Shown: piece by piece, positions 43,482-53,610 of the stretch
Position numbering within the stretch: the first letter of the stretch is position 1
How the letters are laid out: every line of letters starts with the position of its first letter
Assembly: GCF_010500815.1 (NCBI RefSeq)
Contig: NZ_JAAAMG010000025.1
Coordinates: 16,176-80,175, forward strand
Direction: 5' to 3'
DNA from: Jiella pacifica
GTDB lineage: Bacteria; Pseudomonadota; Alphaproteobacteria; Rhizobiales; Rhizobiaceae
DNA: 64,000 nucleotides
Notes under the pieces: model-generated
Seen by the model: the letters and a program-made list of their open reading frames with translations, nothing else
Database searches by the model: none
What the model was told of the DNA's origin: nothing
Translations under genes and position numbers: made by a program

Positions 43482-43958
43482 ATGGCACGAGACTGGAAAC
43501 TTCCCCGCAAGGGCAGCTGCCGCTGCGGCGCACTGGCTTTCGAGGTGACGACGGCGCCGATGATCACCGCCGCCTGCCACTGCCGTGGCTGCCAGAAGAT
43601 GGCCTCCAGCGCCTATTCATTGACGATGATGGTGCCGGAGGACGGTTTCGCGGTGACGTCCGGCGAACCCGTGCTCGGCGGGATGAAGGGCGAGGAGGTG
43701 CAGCACTTTTTCTGCCCGTCCTGCCTCACCTGGGTGTTTTCGAAACCGCAACGGATCGCCGGCTTCGTCAATCTGCGAGCGACGATGCTCGACGATACCG
43801 GCGACATCGCCCCCTTCATCGAGACCTGGACGGATGAGCGGTTGCCCTTTGCCGAAACCGGCGCCCCGAAGAGCTTTCCGCAGTTTCCGCCGCCGGATGA
43901 ATTCGGACCGCTGCTCCAGGCCTTCGCGGCATGGGAAGATGGGTCCCGCAGGGGCTGA
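43482..43958 (+). CDS. GFA (CENP-V/GFA) domain zinc protein
   Basis: 158 residues. Zinc ligands appear as GSCRCGALAF (two cysteines), CHCRGCQK (three) and FFCPSCLTW (two), in the order of the glutathione-dependent formaldehyde-activating-enzyme-like family. The biochemical role of most members is unproven. GAGG precedes ATG 43482. Located after an aldo/keto reductase in the same direction and convergent with the GNAT gene (39 bp). Confidence 0.9.
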   Translation: MARDWKLPRKGSCRCGALAFEVTTAPMITAACHCRGCQKMASSAYSLTMMVPEDGFAVTSGEPVLGGMKGEEVQHFFCPSCLTWVFSKPQRIAGFVNLRATMLDDTGDIAPFIETWTDERLPFAETGAPKSFPQFPPPDEFGPLLQAFAAWEDGSRRG

Positions 43959-43997
43959 CGAGGGGCCCCTCGCGCACCGTCTCGGGCCCATTGCGGA

Positions 43998-44669
43998 TCA
44001 GGCGAATCGCAGGGGGTTCGCCTGCCTGCCCTCGGCGTCGAAATTCGCCGGATCGAGCCAGGTATCGTAGCCCGCCTTCAGCCGCGGCCAGTCCCGGTCG
44101 AGCATGGCGAACCAGGCGGTGTCGCGGTTCTCCCCCTTCACCACCATGTGCTGGCGGAAGACGCCCTCGAAGGCGAAGCCGAAACGCTGCGCCGCGCGCT
44201 TCGACGGTGCGTTGCGATCGTTGCACTTCCATTCGAAGCGGCGGTAGCCGAGGGTCTCGAAGACGTAATCCGCCGTCAGATAGAGGGCCTCGGTGGCGAT
44301 CCGCGTGCCGGCGATCCCCTCCCCCCAGAGAATGTTGCCGATCTCGATCACCCCATGGTCCGGGGTGATCCGCATCAGCGACTGCCGCCCCCCGGCCCGG
44401 CCGGCCGCCCTGTCGACGACGACGTGGAACAGCGGATCGGCGGAGGTGGCAACCCGCTCCATCCATTCGCGCAGGGCCTCGGGTGTTTCCGGCGCATGGT
44501 CGAAGAGCCAGCGATGGCGGGTGTCGGCATCGGAAACGATCGCGGCGAACAGATCATTCGAATGCCGTGCCGGATCGAACGGCTCAAGCCGCGCATAGCG
44601 GCCTTCGAGGACGATGGGCTCGGGCTTTGCCGCGGGAACGCGAATGGGGACGTCGTCTGCCTCGATCAT
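43998..44669 (-). CDS. GNAT-family N-acetyltransferase (RimJ/RimL type)
   Basis: 223 residues from MIEADDVPIRV. The N-terminal LEGRYARLEPFD and the acetyl-CoA region around ILWGEGIAGTRIATEAL (in place of the usual R/QxxGxG/A), then RFEWKCNDRNAPSKRAAQR and GFAFEGVFRQHMVVKG, match the RimJ/RimL-type acetyltransferases related to yeast MPR1-like proteins. Substrate may be a protein N-terminus or a small molecule. Downstream of serA and its terminator. Confidence 0.88.
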   Translation of the reverse strand: MIEADDVPIRVPAAKPEPIVLEGRYARLEPFDPARHSNDLFAAIVSDADTRHRWLFDHAPETPEALREWMERVATSADPLFHVVVDRAAGRAGGRQSLMRITPDHGVIEIGNILWGEGIAGTRIATEALYLTADYVFETLGYRRFEWKCNDRNAPSKRAAQRFGFAFEGVFRQHMVVKGENRDTAWFAMLDRDWPRLKAGYDTWLDPANFDAEGRQANPLRFA

Positions 44670-44761
44670 GCGCCAAATCCTGCTCGTCGAGCCAACGTTG
44701 CCGCGCCGGCGCGGGGCCTCGAAATCGTCGATAGCAGGCAGGCTTGTGGGCAGGCATCTGC

Positions 44762-44797
44762 AAAAATGTGCCGGCGACACGAATGTCGCCGGCACAT
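44762..44797 (-). terminator. rho-independent terminator of serA
   Basis: A perfect 14-bp stem, TGTCGCCGGCACAT (44784-44797) with ATGTGCCGGCGACA (44766-44779), four-base loop CGAA; on the minus strand it is followed by TTTTT (44762-44766). It lies 41 bases after the serA stop. Confidence 0.92.
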
Positions 44798-44838
44798 GGC
44801 TCGTCTCGGGAGGACGAAGATTTTGGGCTTGAGCCCGA

Positions 44839-46446
44839 TCAGGCGGTGACTTCCGCGACGTCGAAGGTCAGCGGCTTGGCGCTGGCGATCGCCTTATGGG
44901 CGCGGACCTTGTCGAGCACCTCTTCCGGCACCGGCGAGTCGACGTAGAGGAGCGCGATGGCATCGCCGCCCGGCCGGTTGCGGCCGAGCTGGAAGTTGGC
45001 GATGTTGACGTCCGCATTGCCGAACACCGTGCCGAGCAGGCCGATGATGCCCGGCGCGTCGTTGTTTGTGGTGTAGACCATGTAGCGGCCGATCTCGGCG
45101 TCGAGATTGATCCCCTTGATCTGGATGAAGCGCGGCTTGCCGTCGGAGAACACGGTGCCGGCGACGTCGCGGGTCTGCTTCTCGGTGGTGATCGTCAGCT
45201 TGATGTAGGTCTCGAAGACGCCCGACTGGTCGCGGCGCGACTCCGTCACCTGGATGCCGCGTTCCTTGGCCATCACCGGCGCCGAGACCATGTTGACGTC
45301 CGGCGTCTGGCTCTTCATCAGGCCGGCGAGCGCCGCCGAGGTCAGTGCCCGCGTGTTCATCGACGCGACGGCGCCGTCATAGACGATCTCGACCGACTTG
45401 ATCGGCTCCTCCGTCACCTGGCCGACGAAGGCGCCGAGGCATTCGGCGAGCTTGACGAAAGGCGTCAGGATCGGCGCCTCCTCGGCAGTGATGGAGGGCA
45501 TGTTGATGGCGTTGGAAACCGCGCCGCGCAGGAGATAGTCCGACATCTGCTCGGCGACCTGCAGGGCGACGTTCTCCTGAGCTTCCGAGGTCGACGCGCC
45601 GAGATGGGGCGTGCAGACGACGCCCGGAAGGCCGAAGAGGACGCTCTCCTTGGCGGGCTCGGTCTCGAAGACGTCGACGCCGGCCCCGGCCACCTTGCCG
45701 GACTTGATCGCTTCGGCGAGATCGGCCTCGACGACCAGGCCGCCGCGGGCGCAGTTGATGATGCGTACACCGTCCTTCATCTTGGCGATGGCCGCCTTGT
45801 TGATGATGCCCTTGGTCTTGTCGGTCATCGGCGTGTGAAGCGTGATGAAGTCGGCGCGCTTGAAGAGGTCGTCGAGTTCGACCTTCTCGATGCCGAGCTG
45901 GGCGGCTCGCTCGGCCGACAGGAACGGATCGAAGGCGACGACGCGCATCTTCAGGCCGACACCCCGCGAGGCGACGATCGAGCCGATATTGCCGCAGCCG
46001 ATGACGCCGAGGGTCTTGCCGGTGATCTCGACGCCCATGAAGCGGTTCTTCTCCCACTTGCCGGCCTGGGTGGAGGCATCGGCGGCGGGAAGCTCGCGGG
46101 CGACGGCGAACATCAGGGCGATGGCGTGCTCCGCCGTGGTGATCGAGTTGCCGAAGGGCGTGTTCATCACGATGATGCCCTTGCGGCTCGCCGCCGGGAT
46201 GTCGACGTTGTCGACCCCGATGCCGGCGCGGCCGATGACCTTCAGATTGGTCGCCGCCTCGATGATCTTCTCGGTGACCTTGGTGGCCGAGCGGATGGCG
46301 AGGCCGTCGTAATTGCCGATGATCTCGAGCAGCTTGTCCTTGTCCTTGCCGAGCTGCGGCTGGAAGTCGACCTCGATGCCGCGATCCTTGAAGATCTGGA
46401 CGGCGGTTTCGGAAAGGGCGTCGGATACGAGAACGCGAGGTGCCAT
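44839..46446 (-). CDS. serA: D-3-phosphoglycerate dehydrogenase
   Basis: 535 residues, the long form. The NAD-binding GVIGCGNIGS (about 145-155), catalytic Arg in NCARGGLV, and His in TPHLGASTSEAQEN belong to the 2-hydroxyacid dehydrogenase domain. A ~120-residue intervening domain and a C-terminal ACT domain (TNNDAPGIIGLLGTVF) follow, which normally mediates serine feedback. It oxidises 3-phosphoglycerate in the first step of serine synthesis. serC, the next enzyme, lies upstream in the same direction, 456 bp away across palindromic repeats. Confidence 0.97.
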   Translation of the reverse strand: MAPRVLVSDALSETAVQIFKDRGIEVDFQPQLGKDKDKLLEIIGNYDGLAIRSATKVTEKIIEAATNLKVIGRAGIGVDNVDIPAASRKGIIVMNTPFGNSITTAEHAIALMFAVARELPAADASTQAGKWEKNRFMGVEITGKTLGVIGCGNIGSIVASRGVGLKMRVVAFDPFLSAERAAQLGIEKVELDDLFKRADFITLHTPMTDKTKGIINKAAIAKMKDGVRIINCARGGLVVEADLAEAIKSGKVAGAGVDVFETEPAKESVLFGLPGVVCTPHLGASTSEAQENVALQVAEQMSDYLLRGAVSNAINMPSITAEEAPILTPFVKLAECLGAFVGQVTEEPIKSVEIVYDGAVASMNTRALTSAALAGLMKSQTPDVNMVSAPVMAKERGIQVTESRRDQSGVFETYIKLTITTEKQTRDVAGTVFSDGKPRFIQIKGINLDAEIGRYMVYTTNNDAPGIIGLLGTVFGNADVNIANFQLGRNRPGGDAIALLYVDSPVPEEVLDKVRAHKAIASAKPLTFDVAEVTA

Positions 46447-46524
46447 GGTGTCTGGTCCTTTTCGGTGCGACGACGGCGTATTGCTCGGTCGCCGCTGGAA
46501 GATCGTTCGCCGACTTTTCCGATC

Positions 46525-46651
46525 GTCATCCCGGCCTTGAGCCGGGATCCATTCCTCGGCCTCTTGACGGGTAGCCGGCCGAGAACAACCTCGGCCCGAT
46601 CGGTTCATGCTCGGCGGTTTGGCATGGATCCCGGGTCAAGCCGGGGATGAC
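46525..46651. repeat. pair of inverted REP-like elements
   Basis: The 28-base element at 46525-46552 (internal hairpin CCCGGC-CTTGA-GCCGGG) reappears inverted, with a few changes, at 46624-46651 (CCCGG-GTCAAG-CCGGG), flanked in both cases by GTCATC/GGATCC-type ends. The pattern corresponds to short intergenic repeats widespread in alphaproteobacterial genomes. Confidence 0.7.
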
Positions 46652-46759
46652 AAAGCGTTGGAGTTCGGCGCAGGGCCGGTAAAGCAAAGCAGCGCAACCG
46701 CTTGGAGGTCCGGACGCCGTGACGTCGAAGCTCGGCGCCGGACGCTCGTTTCCCTGAGG

Positions 46760-46881
46760 CCCTCATCCTGAGGTGCGAGCCGGCCAAAGGCCGGTGAAGC
46801 CTCGAAGGGCGAGGGCCGGGACGTAGCGCCTGTCATCCCTCGCCCTTCGAGGCCGCCTGCGGCGGCACCTCAGGATGAGGG
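46760..46881. repeat. 122-bp composite palindromic repeat
   Basis: Two nested perfect inverted repeats: CCCTCATCCTGAGGTGC (46760-46776) with its complement at 46865-46881, and CCTCGAAGGGCGAGGG (46800-46815) with its complement at 46837-46852. The shape suggests a long cruciform or RNA hairpin with two arms; similar elements are dispersed in Hyphomicrobiales. It lies 21 bp downstream of the serC stop, so it could act on serC mRNA ends. Confidence 0.75.
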
Positions 46882-46902
46882 ATGAAGAAACGCTAGCGGC
46901 CC

Positions 46903-48078
<1,176 letters not shown>

Positions 48079-48080
48079 CT

Positions 48081-48124
48081 TGTAGCTATCCTTTCAGATA
48101 GGCGCCTCTCGTTGGGGAGAGGTG
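48081..48124 (-). ncRNA. serC RNA motif candidate (two-hairpin leader of serC)
   Basis: On the minus strand the leader of serC forms two adjacent hairpins: CCTCTC-CCCAAC-GAGAGG (48122 to 48105) and CTATC-TGAAAG-GATAG (48101 to 48086). The ribosome-binding AAGGA lies partly in the loop and partly in the 3' arm of the second hairpin, ten bases before the ATG. A conserved RNA of this design, the serC motif, is known upstream of serC in Alphaproteobacteria; its ligand, if any, is unknown. Identification is by position and structure. Confidence 0.75.
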
Positions 48125-48485
48125 TCCCGCCGCGGGAGATAGACCAAAGCGGGGTGCCTCGCAAGCACAAGAAAGCGGGATGGGGTCCCCGAGGCCATCC
48201 TGCAGAGCCGCGGGACGGCCGACCAAAACGTTAAGTGCCGAACGCCAAATCGCTTTTCGGTCCAGCCCAGATTCGCACCCCACTGCGTCCAATTGCGACA
48301 TCGGCGTCGCAGACGGACCGCTGCTCGATCGAATTTTCCTCGCGCGATCAGAAAGTTGGCGCGAAACTGGAAAAGGTTCCCGCTGCCTTGAAAAAATCTT
48401 GCCCTCGCCCGGTTCTGATCACGGTCTCGTCAAATCGATTGACGAAAGAGCCCCCACCGAACGCGAAATTCAGCAAAGGACCCAG
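48125..48485. other. ~360-bp divergent region between serC and the RlpA-type gene
   Basis: Beyond the serC leader no gene or RNA is supported. It should contain the promoters of serC (minus) and of the RlpA-type gene (plus). Confidence 0.4.
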
Positions 48486-48875
48486 ATGAACATCGCGAAG
48501 ACCATCGCCCTGGCAGTCGCCCTTCTCTCCGCCCCGGCCCTCACCCAGGCGCCGCTCGTCTCCGCCGAGGCATTTGCCGGCGCCAGCAAGGCCCGCGCCG
48601 GCAACGCATCCTATTACGGCCAGCGCTTCCACGGCCGCCGCACCGCCAATGGCGAGCGCTTCAACATGAACGCCATGACGGCGGCCCACAAGTCGCTGCC
48701 CTTCGGCACGAAGGTGCGCGTCACCAACCGGCGCAACGGCAAGTCAGTCGTCGTCAGGATCAACGATCGCGGCCCCTATGCCCACGGCCGGGTGATCGAC
48801 CTGTCGAAGGCCGCCGCCTCGCGGATCGGGATGATCCATTCGGGCACCGCGCCGGTGCAGATCGACATTCTGTAA
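48486..48875 (+). CDS. RlpA-family double-psi beta-barrel protein
   Basis: 129 residues. The signal peptide ([20 protein letters not shown] onward) has no lipobox cysteine. The RlpA domain reads [37 protein letters not shown] and [16 protein letters not shown], with the Glu and Asp/His positions of the lytic transglycosylase active site. There is no SPOR domain, so septal targeting is not implied. RlpA proteins bind or cleave peptide-free glycan strands. It stands alone; divergent from serC. Confidence 0.88.
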   Translation: MNIAKTIALAVALLSAPALTQAPLVSAEAFAGASKARAGNASYYGQRFHGRRTANGERFNMNAMTAAHKSLPFGTKVRVTNRRNGKSVVVRINDRGPYAHGRVIDLSKAAASRIGMIHSGTAPVQIDIL

Positions 48876-49171
48876 ATCGCGACTCCTCCGAGGGGATTCG
48901 ATCAGAGCGATCGAAACGGGGGTAGGACGACGGGATATCGACCTGTCGACGACATAAGAGGGGGATGGGTGAGCGCTCGCTTTCCCACCCAAATTCTTAG
49001 CTTCTTTCAATTTCACTTTTTCATGTCCGCGGTCGCCTCTCACGGCTGGAGCGGCAGCCCTTCCGAACTTCCGACACATTTCTCGCCACGGCGAAGGAAC
49101 CGGATTCGCACCTACGGCCTTTACGTTGCAAGACGAAAAAACCTGTCTCGATGGTTTTGAAGGAGCAGCAT

Positions 49172-49429
49172 GTGATCGGAAATACCGGTAAATTTGTCGC
49201 AATGGGACTTATGCTTGCCGGCATTCCGGCAATGGCGACGGCCCAAGAGAACAATTCTACGGAAAGCTACGAGGTTTCGAGCCTTAGACTTTCCAGCCTG
49301 CCGATCCCGACTTCGCGTGCCGATGCGCTCGGAACTGCTCCCGAGAGCGCCAAGCAGCCGAAGATCCGTCGCACCACGGACGGCATCCGCATCGTCGGCC
49401 CGGTATTCTTTCCGGAAGACCGCAACTAA
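49172..49429 (+). CDS. small secreted hypothetical protein
   Basis: 85 residues from a GTG start; AAGGAG lies six bases before it, whereas an in-frame ATG seven codons upstream has no ribosome site. A signal peptide (GKFVAMGLMLAGIPAMATAQ, cleavage after ATA) is followed by ~60 mature residues, Ser/Thr/Pro-rich, ending in IVGPVFFPEDRN. No family recognised. The ~296 bp in front hold nothing identifiable apart from an AT-rich patch near 49000-49025 that could be its promoter. Confidence 0.6.
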   Translation: MIGNTGKFVAMGLMLAGIPAMATAQENNSTESYEVSSLRLSSLPIPTSRADALGTAPESAKQPKIRRTTDGIRIVGPVFFPEDRN

Positions 49430-49806
49430 GACCCGAAGCGTCTCTTGGCGCGAGGCAGAGCGAATTGCCTGGTCTTATCGATCGACCTTAGTGTCGGCAC
49501 GATCTGATATTTCAAATCCATCCACGTCGCACTTGTCCTTTCACAGGACGTTGAGAGCCGTGCCCAAAACGGGCGCGGCTATCCGTTTTTTGCGCCCATT
49601 CGACGATTTCCATCGCCCGATGTCGGACGATCGTTGCCGCTTGCACCCACCCCGGCATCGGCGCAAACTCGGCGCGCCGAGGTCTTCCGGTTGGAGGATG
49701 CCGTTCCATCGAGACGCCGCCATCGAACGGCGGGGACGGCATTGCCGAAGCCTCGACGAATGTCCGGCGCGCTGAGACGCGCTTTGAGCGGCTCTTGGGA
49801 GGAAAC
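49430..49806. other. 377-bp gene-free stretch before the monooxygenase
   Basis: No gene supported; open frames on both strands are out-of-phase relics of composition. The promoter of the flavin monooxygenase gene is expected here. Confidence 0.4.
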
Positions 49807-51633
49807 ATGAGCGAGACAGTGGAACGTCCGTCGACTTCGGCGGTAACCCCCGCACGCGCCGAGGCCGACGCCTGGCTTGCCGATTTTGAGAAGGCCCTCG
49901 CGGCGAACGATGCCGGCAAGGCGGCGGCGATGTTCGCGCCGACGAGCTTCTGGCGCGACCTGATTGCCTTCACCTGGAACATCAAGACCGTCGAGAAGCC
50001 GGAAGGCGTCAAGGAGATGCTCGACGCCGTGCTCGCCGGGGTGAAGCCTCGTGATTTCCGGCTTTCTGAGGAGCCGAGCGAGGATGGCGGCGTCGTCACC
50101 GCCTTCTTCACCTTCGAGACGGGGGTCGCCCGCGGCGAGGGCGTGATGCGGCTGAAGGACGGCAAGGCCTGGACCTTCCTCACGGCGATGACCGAGCTGA
50201 AAGGCTTCGAGGAGCCGATGAGCGAGCGTCGGCCGATGGGCGCCGAGCACGGCCAGGATACAAACCGCAAGAGCTGGCTGGAAAGGCGCGAGGAAGAGGC
50301 GAAGAGCCTCGGCTACGAGACCCAGCCCCATGTCGTGATCATCGGCGGCGGCCAGGGCGGCATCGCCCTCGGGGCGCGGCTGCGCCAGCTCGGCGTGCCG
50401 ACGATCATCGTCGAGAAGAACGACAGGCCCGGCGATTCCTGGCGCAAGCGCTACAAGTCGCTCTGCCTGCACGATCCGGTCTGGTACGACCATCTGCCCT
50501 ACCTCCCGTTTCCGGCGAACTGGCCGGTGTTTTCGCCGAAGGACAAGATCGGCGACTGGCTGGAAATGTACACGCGGGTGATGGAGCTGAACTACTGGTC
50601 GCGGACGACGGCGAAAAGCGCCCGCTACGACGAGGCAAAAGGCGAGTGGGAGGTCGTCGTCGACCGCGACGGCGAGGAAGTGACGCTCAGGCCGAAGGAA
50701 CTGGTCTTCGCAACGGGCATGTCCGCCAAGCCGAACATGCCGAAGTTTCCCGGCATGGACCGCTTCAAGGGCGAGCAGCAGCACTCGTCCCAGCATCCCG
50801 GCCCCGACGCCTACGGGGGCAAAAAGGTTGTCGTCATCGGCTCGAACAATTCGGCCCACGACATCTGCGCGGCGCTCTACGAGGGCGGCGCGGATGTGAC
50901 CATGGTGCAGCGCTCGACGACCCATATCGTCCGCTCGGAGCCGCTGATGGAGCACGGGCTCGGCAGCCTCTATTCGGAACGGGCGGTAAAGGCCGGGATC
51001 GACACCCACAAGGCGGACATGATCTTCGCCTCGATCCCCTACAGGATCCTGCACGAGTTCCAGATCCCGATCTACGACAAGATCAGGGAGGTCGACAAAG
51101 CCTTCTACGAAGCGCTCGAAAAAGCCGGCTTCCAGCTCGACTGGGGCGCCGACGGCTCCGGCCTGTTCATGAAGTATCTGCGGCGCGGATCGGGCTATTA
51201 TATCGACGTCGGCGCCTCCCAGCTGATCATCGACGGCAAGATCAAGCTGAAGGCCGGTCAGGTCGAGGAAATCACCGAGACCGGCGTCCGGCTCGCCGAC
51301 GGTACGGAGCTTCCGGCGGACCTCATTGTCTATGCGACGGGCTACGGCTCGATGAACGGCTGGGTGGCCGATCTCGTCGGCCAGGAGGCTGCCGACAAGG
51401 TCGGCAAGGTCTGGGGTCTCGGCTCCGAGACACCGAAGGACCCCGGCCCCTGGGAAGGCGAACAGCGCAACATGTGGAAGCCGACGCAGGTCGAGCACCT
51501 GTGGTTCCACGGCGGCAACCTGCATCAGTCCCGGCACTATTCGCTCTATCTGGCGCTGCAGCTGAAGGCGCGGATGGAGGGCATCCCGACGCCCGTCTGG
51601 GGCCTGCAGGAGACCCATCACCTCGGCCGGTGA
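49807..51633 (+). CDS. NTF2-like/flavin-containing monooxygenase fusion protein
   Basis: 608 residues. Residues 15-140 resemble an NTF2/SnoaL-like alpha+beta cone domain (FEKALAANDAGKAAAMFAP, SFWRDLIAF). Then a class B monooxygenase-like module: FAD motif VVIIGGGQGGIALGARL at about 175, GDSWRKRYKSLCLHDP, FATGMSAKPNMPKFPG, the NADPH motif VVVIGSNNSAHDIC around 345, and VYATGYGSMNGW. Such fusions are annotated as putative flavoprotein monooxygenases acting on nitrogen- or sulfur-containing or ketone substrates. GGGAGG precedes the ATG. No pathway neighbours; substrate unknown. Confidence 0.88.
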   Translation: MSETVERPSTSAVTPARAEADAWLADFEKALAANDAGKAAAMFAPTSFWRDLIAFTWNIKTVEKPEGVKEMLDAVLAGVKPRDFRLSEEPSEDGGVVTAFFTFETGVARGEGVMRLKDGKAWTFLTAMTELKGFEEPMSERRPMGAEHGQDTNRKSWLERREEEAKSLGYETQPHVVIIGGGQGGIALGARLRQLGVPTIIVEKNDRPGDSWRKRYKSLCLHDPVWYDHLPYLPFPANWPVFSPKDKIGDWLEMYTRVMELNYWSRTTAKSARYDEAKGEWEVVVDRDGEEVTLRPKELVFATGMSAKPNMPKFPGMDRFKGEQQHSSQHPGPDAYGGKKVVVIGSNNSAHDICAALYEGGADVTMVQRSTTHIVRSEPLMEHGLGSLYSERAVKAGIDTHKADMIFASIPYRILHEFQIPIYDKIREVDKAFYEALEKAGFQLDWGADGSGLFMKYLRRGSGYYIDVGASQLIIDGKIKLKAGQVEEITETGVRLADGTELPADLIVYATGYGSMNGWVADLVGQEAADKVGKVWGLGSETPKDPGPWEGEQRNMWKPTQVEHLWFHGGNLHQSRHYSLYLALQLKARMEGIPTPVWGLQETHHLGR

Positions 51634-51829
51634 GCCGAGGCCGGGATCAAACAGGATTGACGAGCGGTGGGGCGGATGGCCCAGCCCCACCGGATCTTCA
51701 GCCCGATCCAACCTCCGGCCGGAAGTCGTCGCCTGACGCAGCGAAAGATTTACAGGCGCTCATGCAACCTTCCAGCACCAGAACCGTTTTTAAGGCGACC
51801 AAACATTCTGTACGAAAGGAGTACCAGCC

Positions 51830-51994
51830 ATGATCGGTTGGGCCATTACTTTTCTGGTGATCGCGTTGATTGCCGCGGTTCTTGGATTCGGCGGCATTGC
51901 CGGCACGGCCGTCGGTATCGCCAAGATCATCTTCTTCGTCGCGATCGTGCTCTTCGTCCTGTCGCTGATCTTCGGCCGCCGCCGCGCGCTGTAG
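51830..51994 (+). CDS. DUF1328 family small membrane protein (YtjA-like)
   Basis: 54 residues, [20 protein letters not shown] at the start, then [16 protein letters not shown] and a second hydrophobic helix ending in the basic GRRRAL. This is the DUF1328/YtjA pattern of two-helix inner-membrane proteins often induced by stress. AAGGAG lies eight bases before the ATG. It is followed 26 bases later by a strong terminator and is a single-gene unit. Function unknown. Confidence 0.93.
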   Translation: MIGWAITFLVIALIAAVLGFGGIAGTAVGIAKIIFFVAIVLFVLSLIFGRRRAL

Positions 51995-52020
51995 AGCGCG
52001 ACGCGAGGAACGAACACGGG

Positions 52021-52053
52021 AAGCCGCCTCGTCTCCGGACGGGGCGGCTTTTT
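52021..52053 (+). terminator. rho-independent terminator after the DUF1328 gene
   Basis: AAGCCGCCTCGTC (52021-52033) pairs with GACGGGGCGGCTT (52038-52050), one T-G wobble and a TCCG loop, followed by a T-run to 52053. Confidence 0.92.
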
Positions 52054-52102
52054 GTTTGCTACGCGGCACAAGTGTCCGTTCGCTCGCCCGCAGGTGCGAC
52101 CG

Positions 52103-53281
52103 TCAGATCCCTTCGGCTTGGCCCGCGCTCGCCTTTTCCAGATATTCCTTCGAGCGCATTTCGAAGAGCCGCGAGGCCGTGCGTTCGAACTCGAAAGCCT
52201 CGGTCCCCGACCGGCCGCGATAGAGTTCATTGGCCGGCGCATCCGCCGAAACGACCAGGCGACCGCCGGCATCGTAGAACGAATCGACCAGCGTGATGAA
52301 TCGCTTCGCCTCGTTGCGCTCGGCCTCGGCCATCACCGGCACGTCCTCGACGAGAACCGTGTGGAAACGCCGCGCCAGCGCCAGATAGTCCTGCGCCCCG
52401 AGCGGCCGCTTCAACAGGTCGTCGAAGCTGAAGCGGGCCGCGCCGTTGCCGGCCCTCGGAACGGATATCGTCCGGCCCTTCACCGACAGCGAGGCCGGCT
52501 TTTCCCGCGCCCCGTCGAGCAGCCGTTGCCAGGCCGCGTCGATCCGCTCCTTCGCCCCGGGATCGCTCGTTTCCACATAGACGTCCTCCTCGCCGAGGAA
52601 GGCGAGGCGATAGTCTTCCGTCCCGGCCAGTTCGAAGATCTCGGTGTGCCGCTTGAGGACGTCGACGAAGGGAAGGAAGAGCGGCCGGTTGAGACCGTCG
52701 GGATAGAGATCGTCGGGCGCGACGTTGGAGGTCGCGACGAGAACCAGCCCATTGGCGAACAGTGCCTTGAACAGCCGCGACAGGATCATCGCATCGGCGA
52801 TGTCGGTCACGGTGAACTCGTCGAAGCAGAGGAGGCGGGATTCCCCGGCGATCGCGGCGGCGACCGGCGGGATCGGATCGTCGCCCTTTGCCTCGCCGTT
52901 CTTGTGGGCCCTCCGGTGCGCCCCGATCCGCTCGTGCACGTCGCCCATGAAGGCGTGAAAATGGACGCGGCGCTTGGCGGCGATCGAACTCTGGCGGAAG
53001 AACATGTCCATCAGCATGGTCTTGCCGCGGCCGACGTCGCCGTGGACGTAGAGGCCCTTCACCGGTTCGTCCTCGCGCCGCTTGCCGAACAGCCAGCCGA
53101 GAGCGCTCTTCTTCGAGGCGCCGAACTCGGCCGACAGGCGCCGGTCGAGGGCGTCGAGACGGTCGGCCAGTTTGCGCTGCAGCGGGTCGGCCTCGATCTC
53201 GCGGCTTTCGATCAACCGCTCCAGCGCGGAGCGGACGGGCCCCTGCCGCGGCTTCTGCGGGGCGATTGCGCTGGAGGCCAT
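52103..53281 (-). CDS. zapE: cell division protein ZapE (AFG1-family ATPase)
   Basis: 392 residues. Walker A GDVGRGKTMLMDMFF, Walker B LLCFDEFTVTDIADAMI, and the family segments RVHFHAFMGDVHERI and VLVATSNVAPDDLYPDGLNR identify ZapE/AFG1. In E. coli ZapE acts on the Z ring late in division; the mitochondrial homologue handles respiratory-chain proteins. In many alphaproteobacteria zapE neighbours TCA-cycle genes; here it is alone, convergent with the DUF1328 gene. Confidence 0.95.
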   Translation of the reverse strand: MASSAIAPQKPRQGPVRSALERLIESREIEADPLQRKLADRLDALDRRLSAEFGASKKSALGWLFGKRREDEPVKGLYVHGDVGRGKTMLMDMFFRQSSIAAKRRVHFHAFMGDVHERIGAHRRAHKNGEAKGDDPIPPVAAAIAGESRLLCFDEFTVTDIADAMILSRLFKALFANGLVLVATSNVAPDDLYPDGLNRPLFLPFVDVLKRHTEIFELAGTEDYRLAFLGEEDVYVETSDPGAKERIDAAWQRLLDGAREKPASLSVKGRTISVPRAGNGAARFSFDDLLKRPLGAQDYLALARRFHTVLVEDVPVMAEAERNEAKRFITLVDSFYDAGGRLVVSADAPANELYRGRSGTEAFEFERTASRLFEMRSKEYLEKASAGQAEGI

Positions 53282-53610
53282 GTCTTAAGCGCGTTCCTTC
53301 GTCCGTTCGTCCTGCGGTCCGGGCAAAGCGGATGCTGCCCGTTGGCTCGCTCGCCGCGCCGGCGCATCGCTCATCGTCGGCAAACCGCGCGCCGAGTGAT
53401 CAGTTCCGCATTGCAGCAATAACGCCGCGGGGATCGGCAAGACAAGCGTTCTTGTCGGACGGGCGACGCGCCCCGCATCCTCGCCTGCCGTCCATGATGC
53501 GCCGGGCATGGACGTCACAGACACGCCGCGACAAAAAGCCGCCGGCAAGGCCGGCGGCCGTCGTCTTCGGGCGGAGACCGGGGCGACGCCCCGGCCGGCC
53601 AGGGCCAGCG
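53282..53610. other. 329-bp gene-free stretch between zapE and the omp19-like gene
   Basis: Contains the terminator at 53533-53558 and, near its left end, the zapE promoter on the minus strand. No gene recognised. Confidence 0.5.
53533..53558 (-). terminator. rho-independent terminator of the omp19-like gene
   Basis: GCCGCCGGC (53538-53546) and GCCGGCGGC (53550-53558) form a perfect 9-bp stem with a three-base loop; on the minus strand TTTTT follows (53537-53533). It lies 52 bases after the stop codon. Confidence 0.88.

Larger units (their letters stand above)
46447..46902. other. serC-serA intergenic region filled with palindromic repeats
   Basis: A 456-bp gap without a gene. It contains the mirrored elements at 46525-46552 and 46624-46651 and the large double palindrome at 46760-46881, described separately. 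Any serA promoter should lie just upstream of 46446. Confidence 0.6.

Noticed and set aside
46605..46836. Short open frames in the serC-serA gap
   Set aside because: They are translations of the palindromic intergenic repeats, a common artefact in alphaproteobacterial annotation.
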